64,000 nucleotides of DNA from Agromyces mediolanus (GTDB lineage Bacteria > Actinomycetota > Actinomycetes > Actinomycetales > Microbacteriaceae): NCBI RefSeq assembly GCF_023715325.1, contig NZ_JAMBNX010000001.1, positions 1 through 64,000 of the forward strand. Reading direction: 5' to 3'. Both the position numbers and the translations under genes were made by a program. Within the stretch, counting starts at the first letter, position 1, and every line of letters begins with the position of its first letter. Shown here piece by piece: positions 56,417 through 64,000 of the stretch. The notes beneath the pieces were generated by a model that had not been told where the DNA came from, did not search any database, and was given only the letters and a program-made list of their open reading frames with translations.

Positions 56417-56875
56417 TCAGCCCACCCGCGTGCCGTCGATCTCGGTGCTCACGTCGATCGCACCCTCGACGCTCCGGCCGACCGTGCACGCCTTCTCGAT
56501 GGCGCGCGCCATGATGTCGATGAGCTTCGAGCGCTCGGCCTCCTCGAGACCGGACAGGTCGAGCACGAGGTCCTCGGCGATCGCCTCGTAGCGGTTGGAT
56601 GCCTCGTCCGACTGCCCGTGTGCCCAGACCGTCATCGCGAAGTCGTCGCCGAGCCGCCGAGCGGCGACCCGGTCGGCCGAGAGGCCGACGCAACCGGCGA
56701 GGGCGAGCTTCAGGAGCTCACCGGGGGTGAAGTGGGTGCCGTCGAGCTCGGGCGCGCCGATCTCGACGGTGGCGCCGCGCGCGTTGCGGCCCACGTAGCG
56801 GCGCGAGGACCGGCGGGTCGCCGAGACGCTGCCGGGTCCTTCGTTCTTGCTCGGCTGCACAGTCGCGTCCGTCAT
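56417..56875 (-). CDS. OsmC/Ohr family protein
   Basis: A 152-residue protein with two family cysteines: LKLALAGCVGLSAD (Cys62) and ARAIEKACTVGRSVE. The first lies on the long central helix, as in OsmC/Ohr peroxidases that detoxify organic hydroperoxides using thiols. I place the start at MTDATVQPSKNEG, because GAGGAGGCC precedes it; the open frame upstream lacks an SD. It is divergent from the S10 operon. Confidence 0.87.
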   Translation of the reverse strand: MTDATVQPSKNEGPGSVSATRRSSRRYVGRNARGATVEIGAPELDGTHFTPGELLKLALAGCVGLSADRVAARRLGDDFAMTVWAHGQSDEASNRYEAIAEDLVLDLSGLEEAERSKLIDIMARAIEKACTVGRSVEGAIDVSTEIDGTRVG

Positions 56876-56936
56876 CCTGGGGCCTCCTCGGCGTCGTCGA
56901 TCGTCTCCCCCCATCATGACGTGTTCGCCCTGGTTC

Positions 56937-56970
56937 GCTGAGCCCGTCGAAGCGCGGTGGCTCGACGGGC
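56937..56970. repeat. REP-like hairpin upstream of the S10 promoter
   Basis: TGAGCCCGTCGAAGCG (56939-56954) is a variant of the REP-like core. GCCCGTCGA (56942-56950) pairs perfectly with TCGACGGGC (56962-56970) around an 11-nt loop. It lies about 60 bp upstream of the OsmC gene start and just before the S10 -35 box. Confidence 0.65.
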
Positions 56971-56990
56971 GCAGGCGCGACACGCCCGGG

Positions 56991-57065
56991 TTGCACGGAC
57001 CTGCCGAATATGGCAAACTCGTTGAGTTCAACATTTTGAACGGCGTGCCTTGCTGCGTGCCGTTC
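56991..57065 (+). promoter_or_regulatory. S10 operon promoter 1 and leader hairpin
   Basis: TTGCAC (56991-56996), 17 bp, CAAACT (57014-57019) is a plausible promoter. The transcript would begin with a hairpin, GAACGGC (57038-57044) with GCCGTTC (57059-57065). The leader to rpsJ is then about 360 nt and holds no gene. Confidence 0.55.
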
Positions 57066-57216
57066 GAATCACTGCCAGGCAGTGCATAGCCCCCGGGTCC
57101 GAGAGGACGTCCGGCGTCAGGCTAGGCCGCGGGCAGCAGAACACGACAACCGACACCAACGAGACCCGGGGCGACCTGTGTCTCCGGCCGGGCGCGAGCT
57201 CGGGCGGGTGGAGGTG

Positions 57217-57288
57217 GCTCGACGGTCGAGCGTGTCGAGGCCATCGCAGCTGTTCGCAGCGCGCGGGGTGCCTTCGACAGGCTCGATC
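57217..57288. repeat. Palindrome and inverted REP-like copy in the S10 leader
   Basis: GCTCGAC-G-GTCGAGC (57217-57231) is a perfect short palindrome. CCTTCGACAGGCTCGATC (57271-57288) is the reverse complement of the TGAGCCTGTCGAAGG-type core. Both are transcribed in the rpsJ leader if promoter 1 is used. Confidence 0.6.
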
Positions 57289-57297
57289 ATCCGGCCG

Positions 57298-57325
57298 TTG
57301 ACAGCAGAACAGTGGTGCGTAAGAA
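57298..57325 (+). promoter_or_regulatory. S10 operon candidate promoter 2
   Basis: Consensus TTGACA (57298-57303), 16 bp, TAAGAA (57320-57325), about 60 nt before rpsJ. It lies immediately downstream of the REP-like copy, so that element may mark where an extra promoter was brought in. Confidence 0.5.
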
Positions 57326-57385
57326 CCACGCGGCGTCCAATGCCCTCGGAAGGGGTACGACGCCTTGACAGAGAGAGAGTTCGAC

Positions 57386-57694
57386 ATGGCGGGACAGAAG
57401 ATCCGCATTCGACTGAAGTCGTATGACCACGAGGTCATCGACACCTCGGCGCGCAAGATCGTCGACACGGTGACCCGCGCGGGCGCCACGGTCGTCGGCC
57501 CCGTGCCGCTTCCGACCGAGAAGAACGTGGTGTGCGTCATCCGCTCGCCCCACAAGTACAAGGACAGCCGCGAGCACTTCGAGATGCGCACCCACAAGCG
57601 CGTGATCGACATCGTGGACCCGACGCCCAAGGCCGTCGACTCGCTCATGCGTCTCGACCTCCCGGCCGACGTCAACATCGAGATCAAGCTCTGA
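57386..57694 (+). CDS. rpsJ: 30S ribosomal protein S10
   Basis: 102 residues, [72 protein letters not shown] in order. Start at the ATG after GAGAGAGAG; an upstream in-frame TTG would add seven residues not found in the family. S10 binds the 30S head and, with NusB, takes part in antitermination. First gene of the S10 operon. Confidence 0.98.
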   Translation: MAGQKIRIRLKSYDHEVIDTSARKIVDTVTRAGATVVGPVPLPTEKNVVCVIRSPHKYKDSREHFEMRTHKRVIDIVDPTPKAVDSLMRLDLPADVNIEIKL

Positions 57695-57702
57695 GGTTCG
57701 AA

Positions 57703-58359
57703 ATGTCCACCGCTACCAAGAACGTGAAGGGTCTGCTCGGCACCAAGCTCGGCATGACCCAGGTCTGGGACGAGAACAACAAGGTCGTCCCGGTGACCGT
57801 CATCCAGATCGACCCCAACGTGGTCACCCAGATCCGCACCCCCGAGAAGGACGGCTACACCGCCGTGCAGATCGCGGCCGGTCAGATCGACCCGCGCAAG
57901 GTCACCCAGCCGCTCCAGGGCCACTTCCAGGCCGCCGGCGTCACCCCCCGCCGTCACGTCACGGAGATCCGCACCGCGGACGCCGCGTCGTACGAGGCGG
58001 GCCAGGAGCTCACCGTCGAGGGCACCTTCGAGGCCGGCCAGCTGGTCGACGTCGTCGGCACCTCGAAGGGTAAGGGCTTCGCCGGTGTCATGAAGCGACA
58101 CAACTTCAAGGGCGTCTCCGCTTCGCACGGTGCCCACCGCAACCACCGCAAGCCCGGTTCGATCGGTGCTTCGTCGACCCCGAGCCGTGTCTTCAAGGGC
58201 ATGCGTATGGCCGGTCGTATGGGTGGCGAGCGCGTGACCGTGCTCAACCTCCGCGTGCACGCCGTCGACGCCGAGAAGGGCCTGCTGCTCGTCAAGGGCG
58301 CCGTCCCCGGTGCCCGCGGCCGTCTCGTGTTCGTCCGTAACGCTGTGAAGGGGGCGTAG
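57703..58359 (+). CDS. rplC: 50S ribosomal protein L3
   Basis: 218 residues. [35 protein letters not shown] at the N terminus, and the central loop [50 protein letters not shown], which reaches the peptidyl-transferase centre. It lies 8 nt after rpsJ with a GAGG SD overlapping the rpsJ stop. Confidence 0.98.
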   Translation: MSTATKNVKGLLGTKLGMTQVWDENNKVVPVTVIQIDPNVVTQIRTPEKDGYTAVQIAAGQIDPRKVTQPLQGHFQAAGVTPRRHVTEIRTADAASYEAGQELTVEGTFEAGQLVDVVGTSKGKGFAGVMKRHNFKGVSASHGAHRNHRKPGSIGASSTPSRVFKGMRMAGRMGGERVTVLNLRVHAVDAEKGLLLVKGAVPGARGRLVFVRNAVKGA

Positions 58360-58362
58360 TCC

Positions 58363-59022
58363 ATGGCTACCGCCAACACCATCGACGTCCTCGACGTCAC
58401 CGGCAAGAAGACCGGCACGGTCGAGCTCCCCGCCGAGCTCTTCGACGTGCAGACCAACGTGCCGCTCATCCACCAGGTCGTCGTCGCGCAGCGCGCCGCC
58501 GCCCGTCAGGGCACGCACAAGACCAAGAACCGCGGCGAGGTGTCGGGTTCGGGTCGCAAGCCGTTCAAGCAGAAGGGCACCGGCCGTTCGCGCCAGGGCT
58601 CGGTCCGCGCCCCGGAGCACACCGGCGGTGGCGTCGTGCACGGCCCGACCCCGCGCGACTACTCGCAGCGCACCCCCAAGAAGATGATCGCGGCCGCCCT
58701 GCTCGGCTCGCTCTCCGACCGCGCCCGCGGCGGCCGCATCCACGCGGTCGAGGGCTTCGCGGCCGGCGACGTGGCCAAGACGAAGGACGCCGTGGCGCTC
58801 CTCGGCAAGATCGCGCCGGCGAAGCACTTCCTCGTCGTCCTCGCCCGGGGCGAGGAGCTCTCGGAGCGTGCCGTCCGCAACATCCCGGCCGTGCACGTGA
58901 TCGTCGCCGACCAGCTGAACGCGTACGACGTGCTCGTCTCCGACGACATCGTCTTCAGCACGGCCGCGCTCGAGGCGTTCGTCGCCGCGAAGCAGGCCAA
59001 GAAGGAAGAGGTCTCCGCATGA
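58363..59022 (+). CDS. rplD: 50S ribosomal protein L4
   Basis: 219 residues. The extended loop [55 protein letters not shown] lines the peptide exit tunnel. In E. coli L4 also represses its own operon; whether that holds here is unknown. The stop overlaps the rplW start by 4 nt. Confidence 0.98.
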   Translation: MATANTIDVLDVTGKKTGTVELPAELFDVQTNVPLIHQVVVAQRAAARQGTHKTKNRGEVSGSGRKPFKQKGTGRSRQGSVRAPEHTGGGVVHGPTPRDYSQRTPKKMIAAALLGSLSDRARGGRIHAVEGFAAGDVAKTKDAVALLGKIAPAKHFLVVLARGEELSERAVRNIPAVHVIVADQLNAYDVLVSDDIVFSTAALEAFVAAKQAKKEEVSA

Positions 59023-59324
59023 GCTCCGCCGCTTTCAACAAGAACCCGCGCGACATCATCATCGCGCCGGTCGTCTCGGAGAAGAGCTACGGCCTGATCG
59101 ACGAGGGCAAGTACACGTTCATCGTGGACCCCCGCTCGAACAAGACCGAGATCAAGCTCGCGATCGAGAAGATCTTCAACGTGCAGGTCGCGTCGATCAA
59201 CACCCTGAACCGTCAGGGCAAGACCCGTCGCACCCGGTTCGGGATCGGCAAGCGCAAGGACACCAAGCGCGCGATCGTCACCCTCAAGTCCGGTTCCATC
59301 GACATCTTCACGGCTGTCGGCTGA
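59019..59324 (+). CDS. rplW: 50S ribosomal protein L23
   Basis: 101 residues. [83 protein letters not shown] is the complete family core. It sits at the exit tunnel rim and docks trigger factor and SRP. Coupled to rplD by an ATGA overlap. Confidence 0.98.
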   Translation: MSSAAFNKNPRDIIIAPVVSEKSYGLIDEGKYTFIVDPRSNKTEIKLAIEKIFNVQVASINTLNRQGKTRRTRFGIGKRKDTKRAIVTLKSGSIDIFTAVG

Positions 59325-59339
59325 GGAGCGTAGAAAACA

Positions 59340-60179
<840 letters not shown>

Positions 60180-60191
60180 GAGTAAGAGAAG

Positions 60192-60473
60192 ATGCCTCGC
60201 AGTCTCAAGAAGGGCCCCTTCGTCGACGAGCACCTGCTTCGCAAGGTCGTCGTCCAGAACGAAGCCGGCAGCAAGAACGTCATCAAGACGTGGTCGCGTC
60301 GCTCGATGATCATCCCGGCCATGCTCGGGCACACGATCGCCGTGCACGACGGCCGCAAGCACATCCCGGTGTTCGTCACCGAGACCATGGTGGGCCACAA
60401 GCTCGGCGAGTTCGCGCCCACCCGCACCTTCCGTGGACACGTGAAGGACGACAAGAAGGGCCGCCGCCGCTGA
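60192..60473 (+). CDS. rpsS: 30S ribosomal protein S19
   Basis: 93 residues. [71 protein letters not shown]. It contacts S13 and the tRNA in the 30S head. Preceded by a GTAGGAG-type SD 7 nt from the ATG. Confidence 0.98.
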   Translation: MPRSLKKGPFVDEHLLRKVVVQNEAGSKNVIKTWSRRSMIIPAMLGHTIAVHDGRKHIPVFVTETMVGHKLGEFAPTRTFRGHVKDDKKGRRR

Positions 60474-60498
60474 ACGCGGTGGTGTGAAGGAGGAAGAA

Positions 60499-60864
60499 AT
60501 GGTGGAGTCGATCGCCCGCGTGCGACACATCCGCGTCACCCCCATGAAGGCTCGCCGCGTCGTCAACCTGATCCGCGGCAAGCAGGCACAGGAGGCCCTG
60601 GCCATCCTGAAGTTCGCGCCCCAGAGCGCGAGCGAGCCGGTGTACAAGCTCGTCGCCTCGGCCATCGCGAACGCTCGCGTCAAGGCCGATGCCACGAACA
60701 CCTACCTGGACGAGCAGGACCTGTACGTCGCGCGTGCATTCGTCGATGAGGGCACCACCCTCAAGCGTTTCCAGCCGCGTGCGCAGGGCCGTGCCTTCCG
60801 CATCAACAAGCGAACGAGCCACATCACCGTCGTGCTCGCCACGCCCGAGGAGGGTACGAAGTAA
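60499..60864 (+). CDS. rplV: 50S ribosomal protein L22
   Basis: 121 residues from the ATG following GGAGGAAGAA; a start five codons earlier would consume the [34 protein letters not shown] and the tunnel hairpin [24 protein letters not shown] are visible. The stop overlaps the rpsC start (TAATG). Confidence 0.98.
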   Translation: MVESIARVRHIRVTPMKARRVVNLIRGKQAQEALAILKFAPQSASEPVYKLVASAIANARVKADATNTYLDEQDLYVARAFVDEGTTLKRFQPRAQGRAFRINKRTSHITVVLATPEEGTK

Positions 60865-61619
60865 TGGGTCAGAAGGTCAACCCGTACGGCTTCCGTCTGG
60901 GCATCACCACCGACCACGTGTCGCGGTGGTTCTCCGACTCGAACAAGCCCGGTCAGCGCTACGCCGACTACCTCGCCGAGGACGTCCGCATCCGCCAGAT
61001 GCTGACCACCTCCCTCGACCGCGCGGGTGTCTCGCGTATCGAGATCGAGCGCACCCGCGACCGCGTCCGCGTGGACATCCACACGGCCCGCCCGGGTATC
61101 GTCATCGGCCGCCGCGGCGCCGAGGCCGAGCGCATCCGCGCCGACCTCGAGAAGCTCAGCGGCAAGCAGATCCAGCTCAACATCCTCGAGGTGAAGAACC
61201 CCGAGGCCGACGCCCAGCTCGTCGCGCAGGGCATCGCCGAGCAGCTCTCCGCTCGCGTGGCCTTCCGCCGCGCGATGCGCAAGGGTCTGCAGGGCGCGCA
61301 GCGCGCCGGCGCCAAGGGCGTCCGGATCCAGGTCTCCGGCCGCCTCGGCGGCGCCGAGATGAGCCGCTCGGAGTTCTACCGCGAGGGTCGTGTGCCGCTG
61401 CACACGCTGCGCGCGAACATCGACTACGGCTTCTACGAGGCGAAGACCACCTTCGGCCGCATCGGCGTGAAGGTCTGGATCTACAAGGGCGACATCACGA
61501 ACAAGGAGCTCGCGCGCGAGCAGGCGGCCCAGAAGCCGTCGCGCGGCGACCGCGACCGTCCCCGCCGCGACCGCGCCCCCAAGGCTGCGGAGCCGGCGGC
61601 AGCAGGAGTTGAGGCGTAA
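60864..61619 (+). CDS. rpsC: 30S ribosomal protein S3
   Basis: 251 residues. [23 protein letters not shown], a KH domain ([39 protein letters not shown]) and the C-terminal domain ([36 protein letters not shown]). A 35-residue Ala/Arg/Pro tail extends the usual end, common in actinobacteria. Confidence 0.98.
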   Translation: MGQKVNPYGFRLGITTDHVSRWFSDSNKPGQRYADYLAEDVRIRQMLTTSLDRAGVSRIEIERTRDRVRVDIHTARPGIVIGRRGAEAERIRADLEKLSGKQIQLNILEVKNPEADAQLVAQGIAEQLSARVAFRRAMRKGLQGAQRAGAKGVRIQVSGRLGGAEMSRSEFYREGRVPLHTLRANIDYGFYEAKTTFGRIGVKVWIYKGDITNKELAREQAAQKPSRGDRDRPRRDRAPKAAEPAAAGVEA

Positions 61620-61621
61620 CC

Positions 61622-62041
61622 ATGTTGATTCCCCGTCGAGTCAAGTACCGCAAGCAGCACCACCCCAAGCGCGACGGCGCCGCCACGGGCGGCACCAAGG
61701 TCAGCTTCGGTGAGTACGGCATCCAGGCCATCACCCCCGCCTACGTGACGAACCGTCAGATCGAGTCCGCTCGTATCGCCATGACGCGTCACATCAAGCG
61801 TGGCGGCAAGGTGTGGATCAACATCTACCCGGACCGTCCGCTCACGAAGAAGCCGGCCGAGACCCGCATGGGTTCCGGTAAGGGCTCGCCCGAGTGGTGG
61901 GTCGCCAACGTCAAGCCGGGTCGCGTCCTGTTCGAGGTCTCGGGCGTCTCCGAGGAGCTCGCGCGCGAGGCCATGACCCGTGCCATCCACAAGCTGCCCC
62001 TCAAGGCACGCATCATCAAGCGCGAGGAGGGCGACGCGTAA
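61622..62041 (+). CDS. rplP: 50S ribosomal protein L16
   Basis: 139 residues. [36 protein letters not shown] and [36 protein letters not shown]. It lies near the A site and helps tRNA accommodation. It begins 2 nt after rpsC and shares one base with rpmC. Confidence 0.98.
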   Translation: MLIPRRVKYRKQHHPKRDGAATGGTKVSFGEYGIQAITPAYVTNRQIESARIAMTRHIKRGGKVWINIYPDRPLTKKPAETRMGSGKGSPEWWVANVKPGRVLFEVSGVSEELAREAMTRAIHKLPLKARIIKREEGDA

Positions 62042-62361
62042 TGTCCGTCGGAACTAAGGGGCTCGAGACCGTCGAGCTCGACACCTTCGAAGACGAGCGT
62101 CTCGTCGACGAGCTGAAGAAGGCCAAGGAAGAGCTGTTCAACCTGCGCTTCCAGTCGGCCACCGGCCAGCTCGAGAGCCACGGCCGCCTCCGCGCGGTCA
62201 AGCGCGACATCGCCCGCATCTACACGGTGATCCGCGAGCGCGAGCTCGGCATCCGGGCCACCCCCGCTCCGGTCGAGGTCCCCGCCAAGGCCGAGAAGAA
62301 GACCAAGAAGGCCAAGGCCGCTGACGACGCCGCCGACGCCGCTGAGACGAAGGAGGCCTGA
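62041..62361 (+). CDS. rpmC: 50S ribosomal protein L29 with extended C-terminal tail
   Basis: 106 residues. The L29 core is [53 protein letters not shown] 38-residue Lys/Ala/Asp-rich tail follows ([29 protein letters not shown]). Typical L29 is 60-75 residues, so the tail is an addition, probably disordered and near the exit tunnel. The start overlaps the rplP stop. Confidence 0.96.
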   Translation: MSVGTKGLETVELDTFEDERLVDELKKAKEELFNLRFQSATGQLESHGRLRAVKRDIARIYTVIRERELGIRATPAPVEVPAKAEKKTKKAKAADDAADAAETKEA

Positions 62362-62363
62362 TC

Positions 62364-62666
62364 ATGGCTGAGACCAAGAAGGCCGCCACGGCCGAGGTCG
62401 CCGAGACGGCCGAGCAGCGTCCGTACCGCAAGGTGCGCCGCGGCTACGTCGTCAGCGACAAGATGGACAAGACCATCGTCGTCGAGGTCGAGGACCGCGT
62501 GAAGCACCCGCTGTACGGCAAGGTCATGCGTCGCACCTCGAAGGTCAAGGCGCACGACGAGCAGAACACCGCCGGCATCGGCGACCTGGTCGTCATCTCC
62601 GAGACCCGGCCGCTCAGCGCCACCAAGCGCTGGCGCCTCGTCGAGATCGTCGAGAAGGCCAAGTAA
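62364..62666 (+). CDS. rpsQ: 30S ribosomal protein S17
   Basis: 100 residues. A 20-residue Ala/Thr/Glu N-terminal extension precedes the OB-fold core [79 protein letters not shown]. It begins 2 nt after rpmC. Last gene of the S10 segment before the spc segment. Confidence 0.97.
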   Translation: MAETKKAATAEVAETAEQRPYRKVRRGYVVSDKMDKTIVVEVEDRVKHPLYGKVMRRTSKVKAHDEQNTAGIGDLVVISETRPLSATKRWRLVEIVEKAK

Positions 62667-62698
62667 GCCTCCTGGCTTGCTTATAGAAGGAGTTCGAA

Positions 62699-63067
62699 GT
62701 GCTTCAGCAAGAATCACGACTCAAGGTGGCCGATAACACCGGCGCCAAGGAGCTGCTCACGATCCGTGTCCTCGGTGGATCCAAGCGCCGGTACGCCGGC
62801 CTCGGCGACATCATCGTCGCGACCGTCAAGGACGCGATCCCGGGCGGGAACGTGAAGAAGGGCGACGTGGTCAAGGCCGTCATCGTCCGCACCCGCAAGG
62901 AGACCCGTCGTCCCGACGGCTCCTACATCAAGTTCGACGAGAACGCTGCGGTGATCCTCAAGAACGACGGCGAGCCGCGCGGCACCCGTATCTTCGGCCC
63001 GGTGGGCCGCGAGCTGCGCGACAAGAAGTTCATGAAGATCATCTCGCTGGCTCCGGAGGTGCTCTAA
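62699..63067 (+). CDS. rplN: 50S ribosomal protein L14
   Basis: 122 residues, GTG start behind [76 protein letters not shown]. First gene of the spc segment, 32 nt after rpsQ. The gap contains a 5-bp AAGCC/GGCTT stem but no convincing promoter. Confidence 0.98.
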   Translation: MLQQESRLKVADNTGAKELLTIRVLGGSKRRYAGLGDIIVATVKDAIPGGNVKKGDVVKAVIVRTRKETRRPDGSYIKFDENAAVILKNDGEPRGTRIFGPVGRELRDKKFMKIISLAPEVL

Positions 63068-63070
63068 CCC

Positions 63071-63430
63071 ATGGCGAACATCAAGAAGGGCGACCTGGTC
63101 CAGGTCATCTCCGGCCGCAGCCAGGCCCGCGGTGGAGACCGCGGCAAGCAGGGCAAGGTCATCGAGGTGCTGGTCGACCAGAACCGCGTCGTCGTCGAGG
63201 GCGTCAACTACGTCACGAAGCACGTGCGGGTCGGCCAGACCCAGCGCGGCTCGAAGACCGGCGGCATCGAGACCCACGAGGCCCCGATCCACGTCTCGAA
63301 CGTCGCGATCGTCGACCCCGAGACCAAGAAGCCGACCCGCGTCGGCTTCCGCACCGAAACCGTGACGAAGGACGGGGTCTCCAAGACCGTCCGCGTTCGT
63401 TACGCCAAGAAGTCAGGTAAGGACCTCTGA
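63071..63430 (+). CDS. rplX: 50S ribosomal protein L24
   Basis: 119 residues. [94 protein letters not shown] holds the KOW motif. It is an early assembly protein at the exit tunnel. The stop overlaps the rplE start by one base. Confidence 0.98.
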   Translation: MANIKKGDLVQVISGRSQARGGDRGKQGKVIEVLVDQNRVVVEGVNYVTKHVRVGQTQRGSKTGGIETHEAPIHVSNVAIVDPETKKPTRVGFRTETVTKDGVSKTVRVRYAKKSGKDL

Positions 63431-64000
63431 TGACTGAGACTGCCGTGGCGGCTGGCAAAATCCAGCCCCGCCTGAAGCAGAAGTACCGCGAGGAGATCTC
63501 GAAGGGCCTCCTGGAGCAGTTCGGCTACACGAACGTGCACCAGGTCCCGGGCCTCGTCAAGATCGTCGTCAACATGGGTGTCGGCGAGGCCGCGCGCGAT
63601 GGCAAGGTCATCGACGGCGCCATCGCCGACCTCACGAAGATCACCGGTCAGAAGCCGCAGGTCACGAAGGCCCGCAAGTCCATCGCGCAGTTCAAGCTGC
63701 GCGAGGGCCAGCAGATCGGCGCGCACGTCACGCTGCGCGGCGACCGCATGTGGGAGTTCCTCGACCGCCTCCTGTCGCTCGCGCTCCCGCGCATCCGCGA
63801 CTTCCGCGGCCTGAGCGACCGTCAGTTCGACGGCAACGGCAACTACACCTTCGGTCTCACGGAGCAGAGCGTGTTCCACGAGATCGACCAGGACAAGATC
63901 GACCGCGTTCGCGGCATGGACATCACCGTGGTGACCACCGCCAAGAACGACGACGAGGGTCGGGCGCTGCTCAAGTCGCTCGGCTTCCCGTTCAAGCAGG
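63430..64000 (+). CDS. rplE: 50S ribosomal protein L5 (3' end beyond window)
   Basis: The first 190 residues are present: [115 protein letters not shown]... A few codons of the C terminus lie past the right edge. It binds 5S rRNA. Confidence 0.97.
   Translation, partial: MTETAVAAGKIQPRLKQKYREEISKGLLEQFGYTNVHQVPGLVKIVVNMGVGEAARDGKVIDGAIADLTKITGQKPQVTKARKSIAQFKLREGQQIGAHVTLRGDRMWEFLDRLLSLALPRIRDFRGLSDRQFDGNGNYTFGLTEQSVFHEIDQDKIDRVRGMDITVVTTAKNDDEGRALLKSLGFPFKQ

Overview
This 64 kb window comes from a high-GC actinobacterium. The rpoB-rpoC, rpsL-rpsG-fusA-tuf and rpsJ-to-rplE blocks are collinear with the usual actinobacterial chromosome. Other signs point the same way: LAxTG-type wall anchoring, a WXG100/EssC type VII secretion system, TTG starts on rpoB and rpoC, many leaderless promoters and an RpoB of about 1163 residues. 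Together they suggest Micrococcales, most likely Microbacteriaceae. This placement is inferred from protein flavour, not from a tree.

Layout. 1-1238: the end of a wall-anchored protein with 101-residue CshA-type repeats. 1374-20572: mostly single-gene or short metabolic units. These are a YidC paralogue, amidotransferase, esterases, TerC, nucleoside hydrolase, GNAT, DEAD-box helicase, ComB-like phosphatase, CGNR regulator, SprT-like protein, sugar-dehydrogenase lipoprotein, the 5-oxoprolinase operon pxpABC, and two adjacent spermidine-synthase-like paralogues. Many of these genes have a TANNNT box 6-7 nt before the start codon and no Shine-Dalgarno (SD) sequence. 20784-28447: the rpoBC operon with promoter and strong terminator.

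28536-49108 is the accessory heart of the window: a compact type VII secretion locus with a polymorphic toxin. It has an FHA-EssC-like ATPase (32179-36510), a zinc-ribbon/FHA protein, two divergent membrane proteins, three WXG100-family proteins and a 1617-residue toxin (40144-44997). The toxin appears to carry three catalytic modules in a row: a papain-fold Tox-PL, an Ntox15/Tde-type HxxD nuclease and a C-terminal R-S-E ADP-ribosyltransferase. Downstream lie a DraG-type ADP-ribosylglycohydrolase (a logical antidote to the ADP-ribosyltransferase), a second small ADP-ribosyltransferase-like protein, an unknown gene, and a GAD-like/DUF1851 protein of the Tdi1 immunity type (a logical antidote to the Ntox15 module). 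The WXG100 promoter and the Tdi1-like promoter share a GGGGAG-N2-CTCCCC palindrome at almost the same distance from their -10 boxes. This suggests that offence and immunity are co-regulated.

49178-64000: two small conserved genes, then the str operon (rpsL, rpsG, fusA, tuf) and, after an acyltransferase, an OsmC-family gene and a long leader, the S10/spc ribosomal protein operon, which runs off the right edge inside rplE. The spacers here carry REP-like GAGCC(T/C)GTCGA hairpin modules. I saw no tRNA or rRNA genes, CRISPR arrays, transposases or att sites.
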